Shown here: in pieces, positions 52,743 through 61,240 of the stretch | Position numbering within the stretch: position 1 is the first letter of the stretch | Layout of the letters: each line of letters starts with the position of its first letter | Assembly (NCBI GenBank): GCA_040902305.1 | Contig: JBBDXN010000112.1 | Span: 1-64,000 of the forward strand | Reading direction: 5' to 3' | Length of the DNA: 64,000 nucleotides | From: CAMLFJ01 sp040902305 | GTDB lineage: Bacteria > Methylomirabilota > Methylomirabilia > Rokubacteriales > CSP1-6 | The notes under the pieces: generated by a model | The model's input: only the letters and a program-made list of their open reading frames with translations | What the model was told of the DNA's origin: nothing | Database searches by the model: none | Made by a program: the position numbers and the translations under genes

Positions 52743-53705
52743 TTGCAGACCTACGTCCTGCACCGCCTGCTGCTCTTCGTCCCCACGCTGCTCGGCGCCT
52801 CGATCCTCATCTTCGTGCTGATGCGCCTGGTGCCCGGGGACATCGCGGAGATCCTGGTGTACCAGACCGGCTCGGAGTCGAGCGCGATCCAGGAGAAGCA
52901 GATCCAGCAGATTCGCCAGGAGCTGGGTCTCGACCGGCCGGTCGTCACCCAGTACCTCGACTGGATCGCGGGGGCCGTCCGGGGCGACTTCGGCCAGTCC
53001 TACGTCCAGCGCCGGCCGGTGATGGACATCCTGATCGAGCGGTTCCCTCGCTCCATGGAGCTGGCGATCCTCACGCTGCTGATCGCGATGGTGTGGGCGA
53101 TTCCGCTCGGGGTGGTCTCGGCGGTGCGGCAGAACGGTCCGCTGGACTACCTGGCGCGCCTCGTCAGCCTGAGCGGGCTCAGCCTGCCGCTCTTCTTCAC
53201 CGGCGCCCTCATCCTGTACGGGCTCGTGCGCTTCTTCCGCTGGCTGCCGCCGCTCGAGTTCGTGTCGTTCACCGAGGACCCGGTGGAGAACCTCAAGCAG
53301 CTCATCTGGCCCGCGCTGGCCCAGGCCTACTACATCAGCGCGCCGATCACGCGGCTCACCCGCTCGCAGATGCTCGAGGTGATCCGCCAGGACTACGTGC
53401 GCACCGCGCGGGCCAAGGGCCTGGCCGAGCGCGCGGTGGTCTACCGTCACGCCCTGCGCAACTCACTGCTGCCGGTGATCACCTTCATCGGCTGGTGGGG
53501 CGGGCGCCTGCTCGGCGGTGTCGTGATCATGGAGATGATCTTCGTGGTGCCGGGCATGGGCAGCGCGCTCATCCAGGCGGTGAGCCAGCGCGACTATCCC
53601 ACCGTGCAGGCGATGATCTTCGTGATGGCGCTCGTGTTCCTCGCGGTGAACCTGTTCGTGGATCTCCTCTACGCGTGGCTCGACCCCCGCATCCGGTACG
53701 CGTGA
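52743..53705 (+). CDS. ABC transporter permease (DppB/OppB family), second system
   Basis: A 320-residue inner-membrane subunit with six membrane segments. LHRLLLFVPTLLGASILIFV and LMRLVPGDIAEIL at the N-terminus and the EAA loop YVRTARAKGLAERAVVYRHA are typical. The start is a TTG one base after the NTF2-like stop. The stop overlaps the GTG of the next permease. The extra segment SESSAIQEKQIQQIRQELGL between membrane segments is common in this family. Confidence 0.92.
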   Translation: MQTYVLHRLLLFVPTLLGASILIFVLMRLVPGDIAEILVYQTGSESSAIQEKQIQQIRQELGLDRPVVTQYLDWIAGAVRGDFGQSYVQRRPVMDILIERFPRSMELAILTLLIAMVWAIPLGVVSAVRQNGPLDYLARLVSLSGLSLPLFFTGALILYGLVRFFRWLPPLEFVSFTEDPVENLKQLIWPALAQAYYISAPITRLTRSQMLEVIRQDYVRTARAKGLAERAVVYRHALRNSLLPVITFIGWWGGRLLGGVVIMEMIFVVPGMGSALIQAVSQRDYPTVQAMIFVMALVFLAVNLFVDLLYAWLDPRIRYA

Positions 53706-54541
53706 GAGCCGCCCTCGCCCGCTTCGTGATCGGCCAGCCCCTCGGCGCGGCCGGGGCGGTGGTCGTGGTGGTCCTGATCGCGGTGGCCCTGCTCGCGCCC
53801 GCGCTGTCCCCGCACGGGCCCAAGGATGCCGCCTTCGCCCCGTACGTGGCCCCGAGCTGGGAGTTCCCCATGGGTACGGACCAGCTCGGGCGTGATCTCC
53901 TGAGCCGCGTGATCTGGGGCGCCCGCCTCTCGCTCTACGTGGGGGTGGCCTCGGTGATGTTCGGCGTCACCCTGGGCGCTCTCTGGGGCACGGTGACCGC
54001 CTACCTGGGAGGCGCCGCCGACGCGGGCAGCCAGCGGGTGGTGGACAGCCTCATGGCGCTGCCGCCCATCATCCTGGCCCTGTCGCTCATGGCCGCGCTC
54101 GGCCAGTCGGTCAACAACGTGATCCTGGCCCTCGTGATCCTGTTGACCCCCACCGCGGCCCGAACTGTTCGAGCGGTGGCGCTGGGGGTGGCGGCGACCC
54201 CCTTCATCGAGGCGGCGCAGGCGGCGGGCGCCTCGCGAACGCGCATCATCTTCCGGCACCTGATCCCGAACTGCATGGCGAGCTACATCGTGCTCGTCAC
54301 CACCAACATCTCGTACGCCATCGTGGTGGAGGCCTCGCTGAGCTTCATCGGCGCCGGCGCCCCGCCCGACGAGCCCTCGTGGGGCGGCATGCTCACCGCG
54401 GGCATCCAGGCGCTCGAAACCGCGCCCTGGATGGTATTCTTCCCGGGACTGGCCATCAGCCTGGCCGTGTTCGGTCTCAACCTATTCGGCGACTCGATCC
54501 GCGATCTGACGGATCCGCGCCTCCGCGGCGGCCTCGGCTAG
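53702..54541 (+). CDS. ABC transporter permease (DppC/OppC family), second system
   Basis: A 279-residue permease with the MGTDQLGRDLLSRVIWGARL signature, six membrane segments and the EAA loop FIEAAQAAGASRTRIIFRHL. The GTG at 53702 overlaps the upstream TGA. It lies between permease B and the binding protein; no ATPase gene is present in this cluster either. Confidence 0.92.
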   Translation: MRAALARFVIGQPLGAAGAVVVVVLIAVALLAPALSPHGPKDAAFAPYVAPSWEFPMGTDQLGRDLLSRVIWGARLSLYVGVASVMFGVTLGALWGTVTAYLGGAADAGSQRVVDSLMALPPIILALSLMAALGQSVNNVILALVILLTPTAARTVRAVALGVAATPFIEAAQAAGASRTRIIFRHLIPNCMASYIVLVTTNISYAIVVEASLSFIGAGAPPDEPSWGGMLTAGIQALETAPWMVFFPGLAISLAVFGLNLFGDSIRDLTDPRLRGGLG

Positions 54542-54562
54542 CCGCGGAATCCCAAAGGAGCG

Positions 54563-56182
54563 ATGGCAATGACGATGAGCCTCTCGAGATTCACCCGCCT
54601 CGCGGCCCTCGCCGTCGCGGTGGCCTTCGGCGTGGGCACGGTCGCGGCGCCGGCCGCCGCCCAGGAGAAGCCCCGGCCCGGCGGGGTCCTGAACTGGTTC
54701 GACTACGGCGATCCGGGCCGTCTCGACGTGCACGCCGAGTCGCCCCTGGTCGTCCAGCAGGCCACCGCGGGCGTGTACAGCGGGCTGCTCCACTACGATC
54801 CGGACGATCCCAGCAAGGTGGTGGGCGACCTCGCCGAGCGCTGGACCGTCTCGCCGGACGGGAAAACGTATACGTTTCATCTACGGAAGAACGTGAAGTG
54901 GCACGACGGCCAGCCGTTCAGCTCGGCCGACGTGAAGGCCTCCTTCGACCGCGTTCTCAACCCCGACTTCAAGAGCCCCAAGTGCGGGGCCTCGCTCAAG
55001 CCGATGGTGGCGAGCGTGGAGGCGGTGGACGCCAACACCGTCGAGTTCAAGCTCAAGTTCGCGGCGGCGCCGTTCCTGCCGTCCATCGCGTCGGCGTGGT
55101 GCCGGGTGGCGGCCAAGCACATCCTCACCAAGTACGGCGACCTGAACGCGGCCGAGGCGCAGATCGGCACCGGCCCCTTCAAGTTCAAGAAGTACGAGCG
55201 CGGCAGCGTGATCGAGTGGGAGAAGAACCCCAACTACTTCATCCCGGGGCTGCCCTATCTCGACGGCGTCAAGCAGTTCATCCTGGTGGGCGGGCCGACC
55301 CAGCTCGCGGCGGCCAAGGCCTCGAAGATCATGCTGTGGGACACGTGGCCGCCGATGCGGAAGACGCAGGCCGACGAGCTGGCCCGCGCCCGCACCGACG
55401 TGGACGTCTACCAGGCGTCGATCAACACGCTGTTCCTCGTCTTCCTGAACTCGAAGAAGCCGCCCTTCGACAACGCGGATCTCCGCCGCGCGGTCAACCT
55501 GGCCATCGATCGGCAGGATCTGGTGACCAAGGCGCTCGAGGGCGCGGGAGTGCCCTGCGCGATCCTGGATCCCAAGCTGGCCGGCGACTTCGCGCTGCCG
55601 CTCGACGAGGTGGCCAAGGCGCCGGGCTGCCGGCCCAAGGAGCAGGACATCGCCGAGGCGAAGAAGCTCGTGGAGAAGCACCATCCGAACGGTCTCGACA
55701 TCGAGGTGGCGGTGCGCCAGGTCGGCAACTACGTGGACCGGGCGCAGCTCTTCCTGTCCCAGCTTCGCAAGATCGGCATCCGCGGCACGCTCAAGACCCA
55801 CGAGAGCGCGGCGGGCTATGCGGCCTTCGGCAAGGGCGACTTCACGATCATCGCCACCCAGGACCGCGCCATGGACATCACCGACCCCTCCGCCGTCTTC
55901 CATATCGCCTACACGACCCAGGCCGGCAGCAACTACGGCCAGTACTCCGACCCCAAGGTGGACGACCTCGCCGATCGCGCGCTGCGGGAGTCCAACCGCG
56001 ACAAGCGCAAGCAGCTCTACTGGGAGCTACAGCGGTATCTGCTGGCCAAGGGCGACCACGCCTCCATCGCGGTGGGCTGGGTCGAAGGCTGGTTCTTCAA
56101 GGACAAGAAGCTCCGCAACTACAAGCCCGGGCTCACGGTCTACGACAACAACACATTCATGAAAGTCTGGATCGCCCAGTAG
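54563..56182 (+). CDS. ABC transporter substrate-binding protein, second system
   Basis: A 539-residue SBP family 5 protein. The signal peptide (LAALAVAVAFGVGTVAAPAA) is a Sec type with AAAQ at the cleavage site, unlike the Tat type of the first system. FHLRKNVKWHDGQPFSSADV and IGTGPFKFKKYERGSVIEW are family motifs, with LRRAVNLAIDRQDLVTKALE in the hinge half. It binds a peptide or another solute in the periplasm. The gene order (permease, permease, binding protein) is the reverse of the system at 34.9-38.3 kb. Confidence 0.92.
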   Translation: MAMTMSLSRFTRLAALAVAVAFGVGTVAAPAAAQEKPRPGGVLNWFDYGDPGRLDVHAESPLVVQQATAGVYSGLLHYDPDDPSKVVGDLAERWTVSPDGKTYTFHLRKNVKWHDGQPFSSADVKASFDRVLNPDFKSPKCGASLKPMVASVEAVDANTVEFKLKFAAAPFLPSIASAWCRVAAKHILTKYGDLNAAEAQIGTGPFKFKKYERGSVIEWEKNPNYFIPGLPYLDGVKQFILVGGPTQLAAAKASKIMLWDTWPPMRKTQADELARARTDVDVYQASINTLFLVFLNSKKPPFDNADLRRAVNLAIDRQDLVTKALEGAGVPCAILDPKLAGDFALPLDEVAKAPGCRPKEQDIAEAKKLVEKHHPNGLDIEVAVRQVGNYVDRAQLFLSQLRKIGIRGTLKTHESAAGYAAFGKGDFTIIATQDRAMDITDPSAVFHIAYTTQAGSNYGQYSDPKVDDLADRALRESNRDKRKQLYWELQRYLLAKGDHASIAVGWVEGWFFKDKKLRNYKPGLTVYDNNTFMKVWIAQ

Positions 56183-56210
56183 AAAGCCAGGAGATCTCTC
56201 CCTCCTCATC

Positions 56211-56252
56211 TCCCTCTCCCCCCCGCGGGGGGAGAGGGCAGGGTGAGGGGGG
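56211..56252. repeat. Dispersed palindrome, copy F
   Basis: CTCCCTCTCCCCCCCGCGGG then GGGAGAGGGCAGGGTGAGGG in the same family as copies A-E. It follows the second binding-protein gene and precedes the PPOX gene, where it may end the transporter transcript. Confidence 0.83.
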
Positions 56253-56279
56253 CAAGTCTTTGACGGAGCCGACGCCGCC

Positions 56280-56693
56280 ATGACCTTTGCCGACTCGCGC
56301 ACGCAACAATACCTCGCCACCAAGGACATCGTCCTCCTCGCCACCATCCGCGTCGACGGCGCCCCGCTGATCACGCCCATGTGGTTCCTCCACGATCCGT
56401 CCGGCTTCATCCTGATCAGCGAGGAGAACACGCAGAAGGTCCGCAACCTTCGCCGCGACCCCCGCCTGCACATCGTCGCGGAGAGCGGCACCCGCGGCGA
56501 CATCAAGGGCGTCTCCGTCCGCGGCCGCGCCCAGTTCCTCCCCGATTCCCCGGAGCGGCGCGCGCTGGCCACCCGCCTGCTCGACAAGTACCACCCGAAC
56601 CTCGAGCGCCTCTGGAGCGGCCGCGCGATGCCCCCCAACCGGGTCATGTTCCGCGTCGCCCCCGAGCACGCGCACACCTGGGGCCTCGGCTAG
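56280..56693 (+). CDS. Pyridoxamine 5'-phosphate oxidase-fold protein
   Basis: A 137-residue split-barrel flavin or F420-binding protein. VLLATIRVDGAPLITPMWFL and FILISEENTQKVRNLRRDPR are the typical first strands, followed by GVSVRGRAQFL and KYHPNLERLW. It resembles the small PPOX-class F420-dependent reductases. The start is the first ATG after the palindromic repeat. Substrate unknown. Confidence 0.85.
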   Translation: MTFADSRTQQYLATKDIVLLATIRVDGAPLITPMWFLHDPSGFILISEENTQKVRNLRRDPRLHIVAESGTRGDIKGVSVRGRAQFLPDSPERRALATRLLDKYHPNLERLWSGRAMPPNRVMFRVAPEHAHTWGLG

Positions 56694-56875
56694 CCGCCCG
56701 CAAGCCTAGCCAGAAACATCCAGGTCCGTGTCACACTGGACGGGCACCCGGGCCCATGCGCAACCACGCATCCCCAACGGCCGCTCCAGACTGAGGTGCG
56801 CGCTCACGAGCCAGCTAACACGAGGTTGGAGCTGGCCGCGCTGGCGCAGAGGTGGCAAGAGCGATAGGGGTATGC

Positions 56876-57688
56876 ATGGTCGATACGAACGCAAATTATG
56901 GCGGAACGATTCCGGAGTATTACGACACCTGTTTGGGATCCGCATGGTTTGACGCGTTCGGGGTGGATCTTGCGCGGCGCTTACCTGCTCGGCTGGCGGG
57001 CAACGTGCTGGAGATCGCCTGCGGAACTGGGCTCGTGACCCGTCGACTGCGGGAGCACCTCGATCCTGCGAGTCGGTTGTTCGCCAGCGACATCAGCAAG
57101 GCAATGCTGGATTACGCGCGCAACAAGCTGATCGATTGCGACGGTATCGAATGGCGCGAGGCGGACGCGGCCAGCTTGCCATTCGACGCCGGCGAGTTTG
57201 GCGCGGTGGTCTGCGCCTTCGGCGTCATGTTTGTGCCGGACAAGCGAGCCGCATTCAGGGAGGTGCGTCGGGTGCTCAAGCGTGATGGAATCTTCCTGTT
57301 CAATGTGTGGGGCCGTCTCGAAGAAAACCCCGCCGCCGCAATCAACGCAAAGGTCGTCGAGGATCTGTTTCCCGGGGACCCGGAAGTTCAGTTCAGGACG
57401 CCCTATGAGATGCACGATCCAGAGTCGTTGCAGCGATTGCTCCATGAGACAGGGTTTCGGGACGAGCGAATCGAGAGAAAGCGAATTCAGGTCGACGGGG
57501 TGAGTGCGCGGAGGATCGCCCTTGGACAGATTCGCGGAAGCCCGCGCGCCCTGTTGATCGAGAAGCGCGGCGCCTCGCTCGACGATGTGGTCGAGAACGT
57601 AGCGGCGGCATTGGCGAGAGCAGGTGGGGCTGACCCATGGAGAGGTCCCGCGAATGCGGTGGTAGTCGAGGCGCGCAGAGATGGATAG
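56876..57688 (+). CDS. Class I SAM-dependent methyltransferase
   Basis: A 270-residue Rossmann-fold methyltransferase. The SAM-binding motif I is VLEIACGTGLVTRRL near residues 44-58; READAASLPFDAGEFGAVVC covers motifs II/III, and FREVRRVLKRDGIFLFNVWG follows. This matches UbiE/Methyltransf_11-like enzymes. AGGGG precedes the ATG. Codon use is less GC-biased than in neighbouring genes, and its end overlaps the next gene by 8 bases, so the pair may have been acquired together. Substrate unknown. Confidence 0.85.
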   Translation: MVDTNANYGGTIPEYYDTCLGSAWFDAFGVDLARRLPARLAGNVLEIACGTGLVTRRLREHLDPASRLFASDISKAMLDYARNKLIDCDGIEWREADAASLPFDAGEFGAVVCAFGVMFVPDKRAAFREVRRVLKRDGIFLFNVWGRLEENPAAAINAKVVEDLFPGDPEVQFRTPYEMHDPESLQRLLHETGFRDERIERKRIQVDGVSARRIALGQIRGSPRALLIEKRGASLDDVVENVAAALARAGGADPWRGPANAVVVEARRDG

Positions 57689-58109
57689 CGAACCCGCGTA
57701 CCGAGATCCGGTGGTGGGCAACCTGGTGCGTCGAGGGCGCTACTGGCGAGGTGTGATCAACCTCGGATCCGAGAGTGGTGTGCCGTTGCTTCTGGCCGGA
57801 CCTCGGGCGGCGCCGGGCGAAGCCGGCCTCGGGCTCGCTCGTGAGCTCGGCCATCGGTACGCAGCTCTTCTCCCGACCATCGAACGCGCGCTGTTCGAGC
57901 ACTATGAGCCGTATTCCGAGGCGGCCCCGCGACTGAGTCGTCCAGAACAAGTATGGACGCATGTCTCGCTCGTGCGCGTGCTGATTGAAGCGCTGGGCGG
58001 AGTCGACACGGTGGAGATTGCCTATCGGACGGAATGGGACGCGGAACACACCGTGGGTGCTCGGTTCCAGGGATGGGCGCTGACGGAGCTCAATGGCAGT
58101 GTCATCTAG
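57681..58109 (+). CDS. Small protein of unknown function
   Basis: A 142-residue protein overlapping the methyltransferase stop by 8 bases. VGNLVRRGRYWRGVINLGSE and ALFEHYEPYSEAAPRLSRPE suggest a compact alpha+beta fold similar in layout to small DUF6985-like or immunity-type proteins, but the match is weak. WDAEHTVGARFQGWALTELN forms a C-terminal beta pair. I do not assign a function. Confidence 0.62.
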   Translation: MDSEPAYRDPVVGNLVRRGRYWRGVINLGSESGVPLLLAGPRAAPGEAGLGLARELGHRYAALLPTIERALFEHYEPYSEAAPRLSRPEQVWTHVSLVRVLIEALGGVDTVEIAYRTEWDAEHTVGARFQGWALTELNGSVI

Positions 58110-58124
58110 CGGGATGGGCGTGGC

Positions 58125-58289
58125 ATGGCGATGAGCCGCGGGGAGGTCGAGAGCGCGGTCGGTCGCGAGCTGACCGGGGACGAGCGCTTGCTCTGGAGCG
58201 GCCAGCCACGGCAAGTCGCGGTGCTCGCCACGGGCGTCGGCTTCGTCTGCGGCTGGCTCCTGACCGTCGTGGGACTCGGCGTATGGTGA
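58125..58289 (+). CDS. Short membrane protein, possible truncated PH-domain family member
   Basis: A 54-residue reading frame: MAMSRGEVESAVGRELTGDE followed by RLLWSGQPRQVAVLATGVG and one hydrophobic segment ending in VVGLGVW. The GERLLWSGQPRQ-type segment is seen at the start of bacterial membrane proteins with a PH-like domain, which are normally three times longer. It is either a remnant or a genuine small protein. It sits between the unknown gene and sugE. Confidence 0.4.
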   Translation: MAMSRGEVESAVGRELTGDERLLWSGQPRQVAVLATGVGFVCGWLLTVVGLGVW

Positions 58290-58327
58290 TCGCGCGGGTC
58301 GACGCGGATCCCCAGGGAGACTGAGAC

Positions 58328-58648
58328 ATGGTGTGGATCTATCTGCTGATCGCCGGTCTCCTCGAGATCGGCTGGGCGATCGGGCTGAAGTACACGGACG
58401 GCTGGACCCGACTCTGGCCGAGCGTCGTGACCCTCGTGACCATGGTCGCCAGCCTCTACTGCCTGGCCCAGGCGGTGCGGGTGATTCCGGTCGGCACCGG
58501 CTACGCGATCTGGACCGGCATCGGGGCGGTCGGGACCGCCATCCTCGGGATCATCCTCTTCTCGGAGTCGGCGGCGCCGGCCCGGCTGGCCTGCATCGGG
58601 CTGATCGTGGCCGGCATCCTCGGGCTGAAGCTCACCTCCGGCCAGTGA
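58328..58648 (+). CDS. sugE: Small multidrug resistance transporter, SugE/Gdx type
   Basis: A 106-residue protein of four membrane segments. The essential membrane glutamate lies in AGLLEIGWAIGLKYTDGWTR near residue 13, and IPVGTGYAIWTGIGAVGTAI and FSESAAPARLACIGLIVAGI are SugE-like. Characterised members of this subtype export guanidinium with proton antiport, others quaternary ammonium compounds. I looked for a guanidine riboswitch upstream and found none. Confidence 0.9.
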   Translation: MVWIYLLIAGLLEIGWAIGLKYTDGWTRLWPSVVTLVTMVASLYCLAQAVRVIPVGTGYAIWTGIGAVGTAILGIILFSESAAPARLACIGLIVAGILGLKLTSGQ

Positions 58649-58794
58649 GCGGCCGGCCGGAGCGAGCCGGCGCGCGATGAGGGGGGAGGCGGACGCAGGG
58701 TGAGAGTGGCGGGGCACCCTGGTGGCTGAGTACGCCCGATCGACGGCCGTGTACCGAGAGCTCCGCGGCTCGGACGCGATGGTTGAGAGCGGAC

Positions 58795-59520
58795 TCAGCC
58801 CCCGACCAGCAGCACCACCCCCGAGACGAACAGGACCACGAACACCACCCGCCGGAAGCGCGCGCGGTCGAGCCGGTTGAAGAGCAGCATGCCGGCCGCG
58901 AGCCCCGCGACGGCGGGCACCGCGTAGAGCCAGGTCAGGCGCCAGATCTCCCGGTCGAGCAGTCCCGCCCACCAGTAGGCGCTCAGGATGACGGTCTGGT
59001 TGACGATGAGGAAGGCCTGGATATTGGCCTTCACGGTGCGCGGGCTCCAGTCCTGGGCGGCCGCATAGAGGATGACCGGCGGGCCCGGGGTGCCGATCGC
59101 CCCGCCCAGGAGGCCGGCGGCCAGACCGGCGCCGAATCCCCAGCCGCGGCCGCGGAGCCGCTGCGGGTAGAGCCCGAACCATTCGAGCGCGACGATGACC
59201 AGCAGCACGAGGCCGATCAGGCGCTTGAGCACCCCGGGCGGGAGCCCGGCCAGCAGCCAGACGCCGGCCGGGGTGGCCAGGATGGTGCCGGCCACCAGCT
59301 CGGTCATCCCGTGAAGGGTGAAGTCGCGGCGCAGCGGGATGAAGATGACCACGATGAGCACCGCGGCGTAGACCGTGATCAGCACCACCGCGTCCGCCGG
59401 CGACATCAGGAACGGCAGGAAGGCGAGCGAGACGAGGCCGATCCCGAAGCCGGCCAGACCCTGGACGAAGCAGGCGGCCGCGATGACGACGGCCCCCACC
59501 ACCCATCCGTCCCAGGTCAT
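58795..59520 (-). CDS. TauE/SafE family sulfite exporter-like permease
   Basis: A 241-residue inner-membrane protein with about eight membrane segments. The family motif GLAGFGIGLVSLAFLPFLMS at the N-terminus and LGGAIGTPGPPVILYAAAQD in the second half are conserved. Members carry sulfite, sulfoacetate or other small anions. The ATG at 59520 is used because upstream residues run into the repeat region of the divergent acyl-CoA ligase gene. Confidence 0.88.
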   Translation of the reverse strand: MTWDGWVVGAVVIAAACFVQGLAGFGIGLVSLAFLPFLMSPADAVVLITVYAAVLIVVIFIPLRRDFTLHGMTELVAGTILATPAGVWLLAGLPPGVLKRLIGLVLLVIVALEWFGLYPQRLRGRGWGFGAGLAAGLLGGAIGTPGPPVILYAAAQDWSPRTVKANIQAFLIVNQTVILSAYWWAGLLDREIWRLTWLYAVPAVAGLAAGMLLFNRLDRARFRRVVFVVLFVSGVVLLVGG

Positions 59521-59610
59521 CGCGCGGCATTGTAGCAGCCCCTCGCCATTCCGGAACCGCTTGGGTACACTGCTGGGGCACGATTCCACCCACCATCGGA
59601 GGCAGCGCGC

Positions 59611-59671
59611 GATGAAGCACCATAGGCGAGCGCGATGAAGCACCATAGGCGAGCGCGATGAAGCACCATAA
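59611..59671 (+). repeat. 23-bp tandem repeat of the acyl-CoA ligase start region
   Basis: The unit GATGAAGCACCATAGGCGAG plus CGC (23 bases) starts at 59611, 59634 and 59657, the third copy diverging after GATGAAGCACCATA. Each copy carries an ATG (59612, 59635, 59658). The first two open the same 8-codon frame MKHHRRAR, whose TGA overlaps the next ATG as ATGA. Only the third ATG enters the ligase frame. GGAGG at 59599-59603 is well placed for the first ATG only, so ligase translation may depend on two rounds of coupling. Confidence 0.92.
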
Positions 59672-61238
59672 GGTCTACCGCACCGAGCTCACGCCGGTGA
59701 GCTTCCTGGTCCGCAACGCCTACGTCTTTCCGGACAAGACGGCGGTGGTGCACGGGACGCGGCGCTACACGTACCGGCAGCTCGGCGAGCGGGTGAACCG
59801 GCTGGCCTCGGCGCTGCGGGCCGCCGGCATGCAGAAGCACGACCGCGTGGCCTTCCTCTGCCCGAACATCCCGGCCATGCTCGAGGCGCACTACGGCGTG
59901 CCGGCGGCGGGCGGCGTCCTGGTGGCGATCAACACGCGGCTCTCCTCCGACGAGATCGGCTACATCCTCCAGCACTCGGGCTCGACGTTCCTCTTCGTGG
60001 ACGCGGAGCTCGAAGGCGTGATCAAGCCGCTCGACCTCGGCGCGCTCAGGGTCGTCCGGGTGGACGACACCGGGGCCGCCGGCGATCCCTACGAGGACTT
60101 CCTGGCGGGGGGCTCGCTCGACCCGGTCGAGAGCTGGCTCGAGGACGAGGAGGAGACGATCTCGATCAACTACACCTCGGGCACCACCGGGCGGCCCAAG
60201 GGCGTGATGTACTCGCACCGCGGGGTCTGGGTGAACGCGATCGGCGAGATCGTCGAGACCGGCATGACCTTCGACACGAAGTACCTCTGGACGCTGCCCA
60301 TGTTCCACTGCAACGGCTGGTGTTTCACCTGGGCCGTCACCGCGGTGGCGGGCACCCACGTGTGCCTCCGGAAGGTCGAGCCCGGGCGGATCTGGGACCT
60401 GCTCGACGCCGAGGGCATCACCCACTACAACGGCGCGCCCACCGTACAGATCGGCGTGGTCAACGACCCGAAGGCCCACAAGCTGGCGCGCCCGGTGACG
60501 GTGACGGTGGCCGGCGCCCCGCCCTCGCCCACCTTGCTCGGCAAGCTGAAGGAGCTGGGGTTCAAGCCGGTGCACGTGTACGGCCTCACCGAGACCTACG
60601 GGCCCCACACCGTCTGCGGCTGGAACGCGGACTGGGACGCGCTGCCCGCGGAGGAACAGGCGCGGCTGGCCGCGCGGCAGGGGCAGGGCTACGCGGTCTT
60701 CGACCTCGTGCGCGTGGTGGACGACACGATGAACGACGTGCCGCGCGACGGCGAGACCCTGGGCGAGGTCATCATGGTCGGCAACAACGTGGCCAAGGGC
60801 TACTACGAGCAGCCGGAGGCCACCACCGAGGCCTTCCGCGGCGGCTGGTTCCACTCGGGCGACATCGGGGTCTGGCACGCCGACGGCTACGTCGAGCTGC
60901 GCGATCGCAAGAAGGACATCATCATCTCGGGCGGCGAGAACATCTCGACCATCGAGGTCGAGCAGTGCGTGGCCCGGCATCCTTCCGTGATGGAGTGCGC
61001 CGTCGTCGCCATCCCTGATGAGAAGTGGGGCGAGCGGCCCAAGGCCTTCGTCACGCTCAAGCCGGGCCAGAGCGCCACCGAGAAGGACATCATCGAGTTC
61101 TGCAAGCAGCACATCGCCGGCTTCAAGGCGCCCGCCGCGGTGGAGTTCGGCGAGCTGCCCAAGACCTCGACCGGCAAGATCCAGAAGTTCGTGCTGCGCG
61201 ACCGGGAGTGGAAGGGGCAGGCGAAGCGGATCAACTAG
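59658..61238 (+). CDS. Acyl-CoA synthetase (AMP-binding family)
   Basis: A 526-residue ligase that activates a carboxylic acid as acyl-AMP and transfers it to CoA. The P-loop is NYTSGTTGRPKGVMYSHRG near residue 170; GLTETYGPHTVCGWNADWD, FHSGDIGVWHADGYVELRDR and the C-terminal lysine segment PKTSTGKIQKFVLRDREWKG are all present. It resembles medium-chain or methylthio-acyl-CoA ligases (DmdB-like). The start MKHHKVYRTEL is the last of three tandem copies of the start region, and the true ribosome binding site is about 55 bases upstream. An LLM gene follows after 2 bases. Confidence 0.9.
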   Translation: MKHHKVYRTELTPVSFLVRNAYVFPDKTAVVHGTRRYTYRQLGERVNRLASALRAAGMQKHDRVAFLCPNIPAMLEAHYGVPAAGGVLVAINTRLSSDEIGYILQHSGSTFLFVDAELEGVIKPLDLGALRVVRVDDTGAAGDPYEDFLAGGSLDPVESWLEDEEETISINYTSGTTGRPKGVMYSHRGVWVNAIGEIVETGMTFDTKYLWTLPMFHCNGWCFTWAVTAVAGTHVCLRKVEPGRIWDLLDAEGITHYNGAPTVQIGVVNDPKAHKLARPVTVTVAGAPPSPTLLGKLKELGFKPVHVYGLTETYGPHTVCGWNADWDALPAEEQARLAARQGQGYAVFDLVRVVDDTMNDVPRDGETLGEVIMVGNNVAKGYYEQPEATTEAFRGGWFHSGDIGVWHADGYVELRDRKKDIIISGGENISTIEVEQCVARHPSVMECAVVAIPDEKWGERPKAFVTLKPGQSATEKDIIEFCKQHIAGFKAPAAVEFGELPKTSTGKIQKFVLRDREWKGQAKRIN

Positions 61239-61240
61239 CC

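Noticed and set aside
56694..56875. Integron attC-like site before the methyltransferase (AGCTAAC and GTTGG motifs)
   Set aside because: The seven-base core does not fit RYYYAAC/GTTRRRY, the arms do not pair over a cassette-like length, and no integrase is near.
58110..58327. Guanidine riboswitch upstream of sugE/gdx
   Set aside because: The gene type made it worth looking for. The 40 bases upstream lack the paired ACGR-loop hairpins of the mini-ykkC class and no ykkC-like conserved blocks are present; a small ORF occupies most of the space.
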